Translations under genes and position numbers: made by a program
In this document: positions 37,838 to 49,546 of the stretch, one piece after another
Layout of the letters: the number at the start of each line of letters is the position of its first letter
Position numbering within the stretch: position 1 is the stretch's first letter
Notes under the pieces: generated by a model
Told to the model about the DNA's origin: nothing
Database searches by the model: none
What the model saw: only the letters and a program-made list of their open reading frames with translations
Source: Rhodotorula mucilaginosa
Taxonomy: Eukaryota; Basidiomycota; Microbotryomycetes; Sporidiobolales; Sporidiobolaceae
Reading direction: 5' to 3'
DNA: 64,000 bases
Assembly: GCA_034406715.1 (NCBI GenBank)
Contig: CP137868.1
Coordinates: 1-64,000 of the forward strand

Positions 37838-40800
37838 TCAAGCGGAAGCGAGCGCATAGATCGTCTCCGGGGTGAGGCCTTGGCAGAGCAGGGTCGGGTT
37901 CGCGCCGTCGATGCGCCCGGCACTGCCCCAATGCCGCTGAAAGATGTCTTCGCCTTCGATGTGCAGTTCACGATCGACGCCCTCGAGTCGACCCGCGTCG
38001 ATCTCGGCGGTCCAAATCATCTTGAGCGCGGCGCACAGGCTCCTCAACCCGAGGCAGAACCCGAGGTCGGGTTGGTTCGGGTGCGTGGGCGGGAAACGGG
38101 CGACGATCCGCCCGTCGGGGGCAAACTCGCCCGGTTCGAGATCGAGGCCGAGCCGCTCGACTTCGTCTGGGTCGACGAAATCGTCGCCTGTCGTGCAGTG
38201 GGCAAAGTCGATCAACCGGATCGTGACTGCGCCGGAGACGCGGGTCTTCTTGGACCGTGAGCGGTGACGGTGGCGCTCGGGACGTTGAGGCTGGCCGCGG
38301 TGGTGGTGGTGATGGTGGTGATGGTGGTGGTGGTGGTGGTGACCGTCCTGCTGTCCGGCAAGAGACGCATGTGCCGAGCGCGAGAGCACCGCCGCGTCGT
38401 CGTCGTCGTCATCGTCATCGTCCATATTGCCGACCGACATGGCACGCGGGCGCGAGCGCATCGCCGCCGCCGCCGAGGACCGCTCGAGGACGGGGCTGTG
38501 CGAACCGCCGGCCCAACCGTTCTGATGGTTCGGCAGGCTCGAAGACAGCGATCGCAAGCCTCCGCTGGTTTCGGCGTTCGGCTCGGCCAACTCTTCGAGG
38601 ACGCTGCGCTTGTACTTGGCCTGGACTTCGGGGTCGCCGTCGTAGATGAACAGCAACGAGGCGGCATACAGGCGGAACCGATCGAGGCCAAAGACAATGG
38701 CGGCGAGCCGATACAGCTGGCGCAGGATGTGAGGGATGTGGTAGGCGAGGATCTGCTCCCCGTCGTCGAGGAACGAAGCCAAGACGGCAGGGAACTGGTC
38801 GAGCTTGACCTTGCGCCCAAAGTACTTGTCTTGGAAATCGTAACGGTCTTCCGCGACTTTGTAGACCTGTGGGGAGGGGTCAGCACACCGCATTCTGAAC
38901 CGACAGCCACGACTTGCACACGCACCTGCATGCCACAGATCCGGACCCCGAGATCGTGACTGGTCGTCTTGGAGCACTTTTTGGTCTGGCTCTTCTTCTT
39001 TTCCTCGGTCGCCAAAATTCCGTACTGACGAGTCCCCATCTTGAGGTCGAGGACGCACGGCTTCTTGAGGTTGCCGGTCAGATCCTCCATGAGGATAAAC
39101 TGCTCCTGGCGCGACGGCTCATCGGGAGGCGGTGGGGCAGTAGAAACCCGCTCTCGCGGCTCTTCGAGGTAGCCCGGCTCGCCCGTCGTCGTTGGCGCAG
39201 TACGATCGTCCTCGACGAGGCGACGACCGTCACGCTTGACGGGCGATGGAGGCGCCGGCGTGCCGTCGACGTCGTCCATCGCAAACATGTCATCGTCCTG
39301 CTGCGCACTCAGCTTGCGCCGGCGCATGTGCGCCAGTGCCGAGTCTGAAACGTCGCCAGCGTCGTCGACGGGCCGATGCTCCGGCGACGAGTCTGGCGCC
39401 GAATCGACGTCGGGCGATTCGTGCCGGAGATGGCGCCGGAGCTGGACCAGACGAGCGTCTTCGGGGGATAAGATCTCGTCATCGGCGGCGAGCTGATCAT
39501 CGGCATCGTCGTGGTCGACCGCACGTCCTTCCGGCAAATCATGCAAGGCGCTGCCGATATCGCTCGTGCTGTTGATGCTGCGCATCTTGCGCCGCTTGCC
39601 ACCTTTCCAGCCGCGACGTCTCTCGCGGAGTTTCGGCGAACTAAAGACCTCACGCAGCACCTGCTCGCACAGCTTGGTGTTGACTCGAGTCGAGCCTGTA
39701 CCGCTGATGCCCGAGCTCGTGCTGAACATGCTTCGAGCAGGCGACGCTGCTGAATAGGACGCCGGCGAAGGGAGCCCAGGTCGAATCGGGGAGAACCGCC
39801 GGGCAAAGGCAGCCGGCGCGGCAGAAAGATCAGTCGACGACATGCAGCGGCCTCGTGCCGAGTCCGCAAACGCCGGATCGGTCGGAGTCGAATTCGGTGT
39901 CGGAGGGACGCCGCCGCCGCCACCGCCACCGATCAAGCCTGGGGAAGCCGGAGCGTTCAAAGCCGGGAATGGAGGTACCGCCGACAGCTGCGACTGCTCG
40001 CCGACACTCCCCGTAATCGAGTACGACGAAGGGGCGAAATCAGGCGACGACATCAGGCCCCCTCCGGGCGAGTCGTTCGCCGCCGTTTCCGGATCGGTCG
40101 CTCGCTCGCCGGCTTTCCGCTGCCGACGACGACCGCTCGACTTGCGGAGTCCCTTGACAGCATCCCAGACCATACTGTCCGGGATGATGTGTCGGTTCCT
40201 CTCGAGGATGACTTCCGGGACCTCTTCATGCAAGGAGGGTTCGTCCGACTTTTGCCGAAAGATGCGCCGCGCGGGAGAGTGCGCGTCGGGCCCGGCCGGA
40301 GACGAGTGCCGGCGAGCCAAGCGGATCCCAGCTCGTTCCTCGTCGAGAGCTCGCGCGAGCTGCGAAGTCGGAGCGGGCGTCTGGCGCGGCGTGGACTCCA
40401 AGTCGGAAGGGTCCTTGATCTTGGGCATAGCCGCCGGGACCGGCGCAGGCGGCGCCCGTCGGTACGTCACGTTCAGCACTCCGAGGTACTGCGGAACGAA
40501 TCCGAGAAGACGCGGACTAGTCTGCTCGAGCGCCTCATAGAACTGGTTCTCGCGAGACGTAAGGGGCTGCACACGCGCGAGAGAATCTTGGTCAGGGTTT
40601 CCGTCCTGCGTGAACAACAAATCGAGAGGCAGGCTTTACCTTGCAGACGGCCTTTTTCGAAAAGCGAAAGATGTGGCTGTGACCTCCAACCTGATGCCGG
40701 AACGGTTCGAGCGGGACCGTCGCGCTGGTCCGGCCGTCGCCGCCAACGAGCTGACTGTTAAAGTCACCGGCGCGCCTCGCGTCCCGGCGCATCGATACCT

Positions 40801-42973
40801 CTCCACCGCCACCCTGTTCGAGCTTGTCACGCAGCGCGCCCATGTCGACTTCGTACTCTTCCTGCGCCGCCGCCGCAAGGGCAGAGGCATCGTCGCCGAG
40901 CCCGTCATCTCGGTGACGAAGGAAGCCGCCCTCGTCGACATCGTCGTCTGCCGAATCGTACTCGTCCCCGCTCATCTCGGACGAAGACGAGAAGCGCGAG
41001 TCTGTCTCGCTCGTGGCCGTACTGCCAGTCCAGCTATCGTACTCGGTCCGATCCTCGGACGTGACCGTTCCGCTGCGATTCGAGTCGAGATCGTCCGCCG
41101 GGTGGAGGTGATGAGGAGACCGTTCGGCAAAGTGCGCGCGACGCGGCGCTGCGGCATGGGGGTAGCCACTCGAGTCGGGCACGGGGGACGGCAGCGAAGC
41201 GATCGAGGCGGCGAGGTCAGTCTCTCGTCCCGACTCGGAAGGGCTCAACGCCGCGTCGTCGACGGACCGGAGTCGCCTCGCGTGCGAAGAGACGGACCGG
41301 CGGCGCTGATCGAGCGCTCCGGCGACGGACGCAAACGTCGGAGGCGAAGTGATGGCGGACGCGACGATGGGCAAGGCGGGCACTTCTGCAGCGTTCCCAT
41401 ACCCGGCTTCGTGAGCCAAGCGGGGCGAATAGACGAGCTTGAGAGGCGCCGAAGTCGGGACAAGTTCGGGCGCTTCGTGCTCCCTGAACGGTGATCCGGT
41501 CTCGCTTCGGTGATGCGAACCGTGGTTCGGCGAGGCGCCGTCGTCATCGTCTTCATCTTCGTCTCCCTCTCCTGCGACGGCCTCATCATCGGCATGCTCG
41601 GCCGTATCCTCCGCCGCAGTCGACGTCGTCCCCATCCCCGGTAGCGGCAGCGCCGGTTCTCCCAAACCGAGCCTACCCTCCGAAGAAGCCCACAAATCCG
41701 GAACGAGGCTACTTGTGCTCCCGCCCGTTGTTAGCCCCACACTATTTCCCCCGACCGACGAGACCGCCGACCCGAGCGGACTATGGTGCGAAGAAGTTTG
41801 CGGGGTCGAAAGGTGCGGCGAAGCGGGTCGAGAGGGGGACGAGATACCAGTCGGGAAAGGGTGCGAGTGCGAGTGCGAGGAAGAGGAATGAGAATGCGAA
41901 TGCGGTAAGGGCGGTAAAGAAGGTAAGGAATGCGCTGAACCGATCGATCGGGGCGAGGCGGATGCGCGAGAGTGCGTTTGACTGAGCGGATGTGGCGGGA
42001 GGTGAGGCGACCCGATCAAGGGAGGAGAGAAAGTCGTCGATGCCGGCAAGGACGGCGAGTAGCTACCACCGTGTCCCAAAGTAGTGGACGCTTTGGCCGG
42101 TGAAGGCGGCGGGAACGGGTGCGCCGTCATCGAGGGCGAATGGACGACGCTGCCGAGGCGCGACGAAGGTCGAGACGGATTCCGCGAACGGGACGTCGAC
42201 GACGAACTCGCTCGCTGGCGATGGTGGTGGTCATCTCGCGCGGCGGCGATGCCGATCGGGGCAAAGCTGGCCGCGTCGGGACTCGCGAGAGGTGACGAGA
42301 ACGTGATGAACGCAGAATCGCCGGCCGCGAGCCCGCCTCCACCGCCTCCATACGAAGGAAACGTGAGCGTGTGATGGTGGTGGTGTTCGCGCTCTTTCCC
42401 CTTGTGAAGAGCAGAGGCGGTGGTGATGCCCGAACTGCTCGAGGCATGCCTTGATTTGCTCGGTGACGGCCTCGAGCCGCTTCTCCTCCCCCCCGGTCCT
42501 TCGCCGATACCTCCTCCTCCGCCTTCATCACCATTACTCCCCTTGCGTGCCGTCTCCTTGAACAACTGCAAACTGACACTGGCTTTCCTGCCTCCTCCCG
42601 AAGGACCAGCCACCGCGTTCGCCGTCGCGTTGGCCAACGCCGCAAAGTTGTTCCCGCCGTCCGCCGCCGCCGCCGTCGAACTCATGGCCGAGTCACGCGA
42701 GCCGACCACAGCAGGTCGATCAAAGATGGAACTGCCAGCCGAGGACGAGACGGCGCCATCGGACGAAGCGGGCGAGATACTGCGAGGCGTTTTCGGAAAC
42801 GGCGAGAGCGGGACCGGTCTCGACGTCGAACTCGGGGGCGAGGTCGTTGGTGGTGGCGGGGGCGAACGCGGAGTCGGTGCGGCGAGGACGAGGTCCGACA
42901 GGGCGCGGGAAATCGCCGCCGGAGTTGGCGGCGGTGGCGGCACAACTGGTGCACTAGGTTCGTGGTTGGCCAT
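37838..42973 (-). CDS. KCS1: Inositol hexakisphosphate kinase (Kcs1)
   Basis: Makes 5-PP-InsP5 (InsP7) from InsP6, a phosphate and stress signal. Exons 42973-40640, 40566-38926 and 38866-37838 give 1667 residues, far longer than the 1050 of S. cerevisiae. The first ~750 residues are low complexity (Ser, Pro, Gly, His). The conserved block starts at about 760: [40 protein letters not shown]. The catalytic motif [14 protein letters not shown] is at 1281-1294, SLLF at 1395-1398 and the metal-binding IDFAH at 1544-1548. A 130-residue insert between SLLF and IDFAH contains nine Asp and a 14-His run. The ATG at 42973 is preferred because the upstream ATG at 43006 lies just before a CACACAG acceptor, suggesting a 5' UTR intron. 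Confidence 0.94.
38280..38341. repeat. GGTGAT/GGTGGT microsatellite encoding poly-His
   Basis: An imperfect trinucleotide tract (GGT and GAT on the plus strand) inside the third KCS1 exon. On the gene strand it reads CAC/CAT and encodes 14 consecutive histidines. Length polymorphism is likely. Confidence 0.85.
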
Positions 42974-44348
42974 GATGCGAGTGTTCACCTGTGTGTAACG
43001 CAGCATAGTCAGTCTCCCGAGTCTGGCGTTAAGGGATCTGCTTATGAAAGCCGCCGGTCAGAGTTGGACGATGCGCCCCCCAGCTGTCGTCCCGCCGCAT
43101 CGTCGCGCACCGATGCCGAGAGAGGCAGTTGAAGCCATCGAGTCTGCCCCATTCGCAGTGCCTGACTCCCACCCCCGCCGTGCGCCAGAGAGAGAGGGGA
43201 GAGTGTTGCTGTGTGTTGTCGAGGCTGTGACGCCACCCGGGTCACCACTCCTCGACGACGCCGCTCCGGGTCTGCCAGGCTAGATGAATCGACCTAGGGG
43301 AAGGGTACTGACCTGGGGAAGCCAGCGTTACGGTGCCCGAGGGGTGTGATCGAGAGAAGCGGATCCGCAAGTCGGGGGAAGAGTCGAAGAGGAAGCGGCA
43401 AGAGTTCGCAACGTTCGCAAAGATGCAGCTTTTGGGGTGGTCCAGGCAAGATCTCTCTTTGCACAGCTGGGGCACAGCCGTAAGGGAGCGCAACGAGAGG
43501 TGTGTGAAAAAGGAGCGTTTGCTCTTCGCTTCCGCCGCTTCCGCTCATCTTCGAATCACTGGCCGCGGGATCCGTCCACTCCGCTCACCCAATTGAGAGT
43601 AACCAGACAAACAGGGACTCGTTCGAAAGCTCTACACTCAACGAACTCACTTCTGCCCACCCAAAGATAGCCAGGTAGACACCCTTTCCGTCTCGCTGCC
43701 TTTCCGAGACGAACGTGTCCGAGGCGAGAGCTTCGGACAGCACGCTCTCCAGATGGGCGATTCTAGCCGCGCAAAACCCCCCAAGTTAGCGTGCGAGGGG
43801 AAGACAAGGGTGGTAGTGGCTCGGAGTCCGCGACTGTCGAATGAGAAACGTTCGTCCGAGGTGGCACGTTGTTTCCCCGACGCCCCGAGGCACGTCTCGA
43901 CCGGCGCCTCGGATCGGGACGCAAAAAAAGAAACAGCAATACTGTAAGTTGATTCGATTTGCGCGTTTTCGATGTGCCCAGTATTACGCATCTGACATAT
44001 GATAGCTGGCGGTCCGACGTGCTGTTGCCGCGCGCGCGCGCGCGTGGGTGTGTGTATGTGCACTGCCGCCGGGACGGCGTGATCGGTGTTGCCCAGTTGC
44101 GCTGTACTGGCTCGCATGCGCATCTCGTCAGAATGGCGGAGTGTCGCATGAAAACGGGACGCGTGGTCGACGATCCCCGAGCGGTGCAAAGGTTATTCTT
44201 CGCAAGTTCTCGACGGGCTCAGTTAGCTCGATTTTCCGACAGAGCGCCCCGAGTCGGAAAGGCCTTACCGACTCAGTACCACGGCTGGGCGACATGCGAG
44301 CCGAGCGTCAAGGCAGTGTCCTTTTTTCTTCTCCCTCCCGTCTTCTTC
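42974..44348. promoter_or_regulatory. KCS1 5' region, probable 5' UTR intron, and BRD8-like 3' end
   Basis: On the minus strand a branch-like ACTGAC and the acceptor CACACAG end at 42989, 16 bases before the KCS1 start codon. A GTCAGT donor after CCCCAG at 43312 would give a leader intron of about 324 nt; this pairing is inference. The rest (43313-44348) shows no gene. A GCGCGC run at 44031-44044 and TGTG repeats next to it are the only simple sequences. Confidence 0.5.
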
Positions 44349-45352
44349 TCAAGCCGCCGCCGCCGCCGCCGCCGCTCCATCCTCCTCCATCTGTACGTCC
44401 GCCTCCTCTCCTTCCTCCTCGGGCTTGGGCTCGCCCGCTGTTGCGTCCATCGGCGCCGTCGACGGCGGCAATTTCGGCAAGGCAGCCAACGGCGGCAACT
44501 GCGCCGGCAGTACCTTGAGCGGCGAGTTGGTGGTCCCGGGCGGGGCGATCCGATCGGGATGGGTCAGTTTCCAATCGAGTTTGCCCTCTTTGAGCTCTTC
44601 AATCTCGGAAAAGATGATCCTGCGCAGGGCGGGCGGCGGCGGGTTCGTGGCGATTCAGCGGCCGGACGGACGGACAGACCCTCCAAGAGCGAGGGAATGG
44701 TCAGGGAGAACTGGAGATGGGCGACGGACCGGAACTGATCCTGGCACGCTTCCATGCCGGCGTACAACTCGCGCACGCGAGCCATGTAGTAATGATGCGC
44801 GATCGCGCGCAATTCCGAGTCTGCGGGCGGAAGGAATAAAGTCATCAGCGGGTGGTGCAAACGTGAGCAACACCAGGTAGAGGTCGAACCTTGAGCGGCG
44901 AACTGGAGGGTCCTATATATCCGGACAGCGACTGGGTCAACTACGCTTTTGAGGGGAATGTCCGATTCACACTCACTCTTCATGGCCGGTCTCGTGCATC
45001 AGCGCGGTCCATAGCCTCGCCAGTCGCTACGATCAGCAGGCGCGCGCACACAGAGTCAGCACCGTCTTTCTTGAACCGGACCCGACGAACTCGCCTCACT
45101 CACTTTCGGTTCGAACCACGCGTTGCCCCTGACTTGTGCGTTGATCAACTTGTGCCCCTTGATCAAGCCCGCGACGCCCTTCCAGTCCGCGGTGCCCTTT
45201 TCAAACACGGCCTGCGAGACGAGCAGTTTCTCGTGCGTCGTCGTCGCCGCGAGGAGTTGCTTGTCCTCGACCGCGAGCAAGGCCGATTCGGGCGCCGGAG
45301 TCGCGGTCGCGGTCGCGGCTGGCGTCGGAGCTGGAGAGGACGCGGCGGCCAT
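44349..45352 (-). CDS. BRD8-like NuA4 subunit without bromodomain (Bdc1-type)
   Basis: Exons 45352-45104, 45026-44977, 44912-44890, 44820-44730 and 44619-44349 give 227 residues. The N-terminal half has the BRD8-type block: KLLVSQAVFEKGTADWKGVA, GLIKGHKLI, AWFEPK and LARLWTALMHETG. A helix SELRAIAHHYYMARVRELYA follows, then IIFSEIEELKEGKLDWKLTH and an acidic, alanine-rich tail. This pattern fits fungal subunits related to human BRD8 in the NuA4/TIP60 acetyltransferase; no bromodomain is present. Frame continuity demands a 23-nt microexon (44890-44912): without it the helix is out of frame. The two flanking introns have GTGAGT and GTTCGA donors. The family name is from memory and is the least certain part. 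Confidence 0.65.
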
Positions 45353-45564
45353 GCTTGCCCTTCCACTTAACCCTACAAGTGTCGGGTGTGGAGAGGAGGA
45401 GCGAGTCGACGACGCAGCTGGCCTCGCTTCCGCGTGAAACGAGAAAAAACCTTTTCTCATCATGGCGCCGCGACTATGTATCTAAAGTAGGGACACGAGA
45501 GTTGCACTACTTTTATCTATATATGCGCGGGCTGGGAACCTTGGAAAAAAGGATCGACAAATAA

Positions 45565-46859
45565 TTACAGAACTCCCTCGGCCTTCTTCCTGTCGTCGCT
45601 CCACTCAAAGCTGTACGGCTCAGCTCCGCCAGCTCCCTTGGCATGCCATGCCTGGATCGCCAGGAGCGCGGCGCGGCCCCAGTCGAAATCGGATCCGGGA
45701 CTCGAGTCCTCCTGCTTTTGAGCATCGTCGGCGATCGCGGTTCCGTTCGTCTCGCCTGACGGAGCAGAAGGCGCGGAGGGACCGTCGACAAAGACGAGGA
45801 GGTTGGCTTGTTTTGCGCCGATGAACCCGGAAGAGACGGCGCTGTCCGAGGGGGGTAGTCATCGGCAGGTTGGAGTCAGTCAAATAGTCCACAACGAGTG
45901 GCGTCCGTCGCCGACAACCGAAACCGAGCGAGGTGGTGGCGGTGCCTGTCAGCTGGTCGGTTTCGGATGACGCCGGCGGGAAACACATGCACATGAGGTG
46001 TAGTAGAGCGAGCGTACTTGTTGATAAAGTCGCGCAAGGACGAGTAAAAGTTGTTGACGTTGAGCAGGATGACGGGCTTCAGGTGGACGCCGATCTGAGA
46101 CCAAGTGGTCATTTCGGCAACTTCCTACGCGCACAGACGAGATGCGTGGTCAGCGTCCGTTCAGAGCACGGGATATCGCCCGGTTCAAAGACGAAGAGAG
46201 AACTCACCTCGAGAGTACCGTACCCTCCGGGCAAGCCGATGAAAGCATCGCTCAGATCTGCCACTGTCGAGTGAAGCAAATAGCGTCAGTAAGGTTTGCC
46301 AAGTTATAGTCTGCACGCACGTCCGGCTCACTGAGCTTCTTCCGCTCGTGCATGCTTCCGACGACGGTCTCGACCTCGTTCGGTCTAGTGTTGGCACTTC
46401 GATCGGGCGCTTCGGCGGACAGGAACTGTACAAGAGGGGACGACGACAACACTCTGGTGTCAGTGGCTAAGGAAAGTACGCGTATCGAGAAGTAATCGAC
46501 TGACTGCGGCTGGAATGATGCCGTGCACTTTGCCACCGGCATCGAGGGCCGAATTGGCAGTTTTGCCCATCAGTCCTTTCGTACCTCCTCCGCTGTGTAG
46601 CGAACTCGTCCAACGTCAACATCCGGAAAGATACGCAGAAGGCAGGGTGTGAAGAAAGAAAGGGGAAAAAGAAAAAAGGGACCGACTAGATGAGGGTGAT
46701 TTCATTCCTGGCCAATTCCGTCGCGAGTTGAGCTGCCGCCTCGAGGTAGATGGGATCTTTGCCTGGACTCGAGCCGCAGAATACGGTAATGGACTGTGGC
46801 CGGGACGTGGATGTGGACGTCGAGGCGCTGGGAGGAGGAGTTGAGGAAGTGCTGGTCAT
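45565..46859 (-). CDS. LOG-family phosphoribohydrolase (lysine-decarboxylase-like)
   Basis: Rossmann-fold hydrolase of the LOG family, which releases free cytokinin base from its riboside 5'-monophosphate in plants; in fungi the substrate is usually not known. Exons 46859-46687, 46592-46505, 46425-46332, 46263-46208, 46124-46018 and 45841-45565 give 264 residues. Motifs: ITVFCGSSPG near residue 22, YGGGTKGLMG near 58, the family signature PGGYGTLEE, and MTTWSQIGVHLKPVILLNVN. The tail is acidic and ends EWSDDRKKAEGVL. The first donor is GTCGGT, which is unusual, but the Y of YGGG is created exactly by this junction. The fifth intron is 176 nt. The gene is divergent from the mannosyltransferase. 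Confidence 0.92.
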
Positions 46860-47448
46860 GTTTTCTCGTTCTCCGTGGCGAGTCGGCGGGAAGCTGCGGT
46901 CGGGAATAGGTCGTGCTAAGAACCAGTGAGTCCTTCTGCGTCTTGTACGAGGCTCTCGCGTACCTTCTGGACGTGGGTCAGTGTGAGTCGACGTCGGAGG
47001 CTCTGAACTGGGCAGACGGCGGCAGCGAATGGCGTCAGCGATGAAAGGGGTTCCGCGCTGCTCGCACTCACTGCGTACGCCTAGCTCCAACGGCAGGACT
47101 GCAGGAATGGAGAGAGAGGCGAACCGGTTCGAGATCAAGTTGAGCGAGCGCGACTCGGCCGAGTGCGAATTTGCCACGTCATCGCTCAATGACGCGGAAG
47201 GCGTTCGAGAGTTGCGAAGCTGATGAAACCAAGGAGCGCTCTCGAGTCGACTCTACGCAAGCGATACACAGCTGCCGATAAAGACAACGCACTCGTAGCG
47301 AGTGTCTGCATCGCATCCGCTTTGTCGACTCTTGCTCCGAAGCAAAGAGGGTCAACAACGGCCACCCCACTTCCGGCCACTGACGCCTCAACGCAAGTCT
47401 CTCTCGCACACGAGGGTGAAAACACGGGCTTGGTTGCGCGGCCAAGCT
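46860..47448. promoter_or_regulatory. Divergent intergenic region, LOG and GT15 genes
   Basis: 589 bases between divergent starts. Open frames continue upstream of both ATGs for some distance but without protein-like composition. No motif was assigned. Confidence 0.5.
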
Positions 47449-49162
47449 ATGCCGACGCCGTCTAGAACGGACCGCAAATCAGTCTTGAACGGCAGGCGAC
47501 GATTCGCGGCCGCAGTCACCACCGCTGTCGCCCTCTTCCTCGCCGTCTGGATCGTCCGCCCATCACCCTGTTCTACAGCACCGTCCTTTCAAACCCACCC
47601 TCAAGGCTGCTACGACCGCGAATTGACTTCCCTCGAATCTCGCGAACGAGGAGCGATCGTCGTCCTCCTGCGCGCTCGGGACCTCGCCGAACTGTTACCG
47701 ACGCTGCGCAACTTTGAACGGCGGTTCAACGCCCAGTTCCGGTACCCTTACGTGTTCCTGACCGATCCGGAAGAGTCGGAAGAAGCAGAACAGGGTGGTG
47801 GCCTGCCGCTTTGGTTCCGCCGAGCCGTCGCCGAGGTCTTGCCCGACGGAGCCGTGACGGAATGGGGAGTCGTCCCGCCCGAGCATTGGACGATCCCGGA
47901 CTGGCTCGACAAGGAAGAGATGAGGCGAGGTTTCAAGGAGCAGGAAGAGAGGGGAGTCTTGTATGCGGGGAGGGAAGGGTACCACCACATGTGCAGGTGG
48001 TATTCCGGCTTGTTCGCGAGGCACCCGCTCCTCGCCAAATACGAGTGGTATTGGCGACTCGAACCGGGAGGTAAGCCCCACCGCCTCTATGCTCGTCATT
48101 CATGTACTCACGGCGCAATATCTTCGGCAGTTCGGTTCCATTGCAGCATCACGTACGACCCGTTCCGCTACCTTTCGGAGACGAACAAGACCTACGGCTT
48201 TGTCATCTCGGTCGTCGACCAACTCAACACGATGCCCACCCTGATCCCTACCACGCTCGAGTACCTCGCCGCAAAGGGGATCACCCCGCCGAGTCGCCAG
48301 CTGTGGGAGTTCCTCATGCGCCGAAACGGCGCAGGCGATTACGCAGCGTGTCATTTCTGGACCAACTTTGAGGCGAGTCTCTTTTTTCGCTGTTTCTTCA
48401 GCTCGCGGGAGGCAGCCAAGTCTGACACGGATTTATTCGCGTGCGCGCACAGATCGGCGACCTCAGATTCTTCCGCTCGCCCGCCTATCAGGACTATTTC
48501 CGCCACCTCGACCAGAAGGGCGGGTTCTACACTGAGCGGGTGGGTCCCTCACAACCGCATTGGTTTTTCTTTCTTTTGAGCTGAGTGGTCTATCTCCTCC
48601 GGCAATGTTTGCGCCGCACACAGTGGGGAGACGCGCCGGTTCGAGCACTCGCGCTCGGCGCATTTGCAGGACTCAACAAGATCCACTAGTGCGTTCTCTC
48701 TTTTTGTCTCCTCGTCTCCCTGACTTTTCTCCGCTCCCCTCTTGCCAGGACTTGTTTTTGTCCGCAGCGAGGAAAAAAAATCGGGAGCTGACCTCGGTTG
48801 GCGCCCTCCTCCCCAGTTTCGAAAACTTTGCCTACCAGCACGACTGGTTCATGCATTGCCCTTCTCGGTCTACAACATGTAGCTCAGGCCGTTCGCTGGA
48901 CGACGACGACCGCGTGACTGGCTGCGAATGTGCGTGTCCGAAAGCGGGCGACTTGCAGGGACGGAAACCGGGTCAGGAACTGGTCGACATGGGTGAGTTT
49001 CCCCTCGTCCAGCTTCTCTCTTTTCCCGTACTTTACACCACTATGAGCCATTGATCGATCGCTGATCCTCCTTGCACTGGCTTCGTCGCAGATACCGATT
49101 GGCGATACTCGTGCATTTCGTTTTGGAAGGACGCCGTGCGGAAAGCTCGTGGCGAGCCGTGA
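47449..49162 (+). CDS. Alpha-1,2-mannosyltransferase, GT15 (KRE2/MNT1/KTR family)
   Basis: Golgi type II enzyme that adds alpha-1,2-mannose to O- and N-glycans from GDP-mannose. Exons 47449-48070, 48131-48372, 48453-48539, 48624-48688, 48817-48992 and 49092-49162 give 420 residues, the usual length. A signal anchor (AAAVTTAVALFLAVWIV) is at residues 20-36. Family blocks: RGAIVVLLRARDLAELLPTL, FNAQFRYPYVFLTD, YHHMCRWYSGLFARHPLL, YEWYWRLEPGVRFHCSITYD, NFEIGDLRFFRSPAYQDYF, LDQKGGFYTERWGDAPVRAL and YQHDWFMHCP. The intron 48373-48452 is GC-AG (GCGAGT donor, CTGAC branch site). The second exon begins at 48131; this restores the VRFHCSITYD block. Confidence 0.95.
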
Positions 49163-49546
49163 CAGGGATCGCGACTAGAGGACGAGAAGACGCCATGTTG
49201 TTGTATGAACGCGTATCTCACGCTCGGTTTTGCGTACGCTCTCGTGCTGGCTCGAGCTCGCTCATGTGAGGGGGATAAAACGCGCCGCTTGATCATTCAC
49301 ACCGGACCGCTCTAAAGGTGGACGACGGCGGAACACTTTGCGAGATGTCATAAACCGCATACGACGCGTATACTTGTCCATTGTGACCGTATGGACGGAG
49401 ACTTAAGTTGGTGAACAAAGGGATCCGGTATAGCGCCGCGAAACTCCGCGGCGACGTCATCGAAAGTCGGAGATGTCTGCCATCTCTCCTCCTTACTCGC
49501 TCTCAGCTACAGGCCAAAGTGCTCCTGCGAGAGCTCGCAAACAAAG
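49163..49546. other. Intergenic, no gene seen
   Basis: Lies between two plus-strand genes; expected to hold the mannosyltransferase 3' end and the lipase promoter. No motif was recognised. Confidence 0.5.

Noticed and set aside
42974-43006. Upstream in-frame ATG of KCS1 at 43006
   Set aside because: It sits between a branch-like ACTGAC and a CACACAG acceptor, so it is probably intronic; the start at 42973 is preferred.
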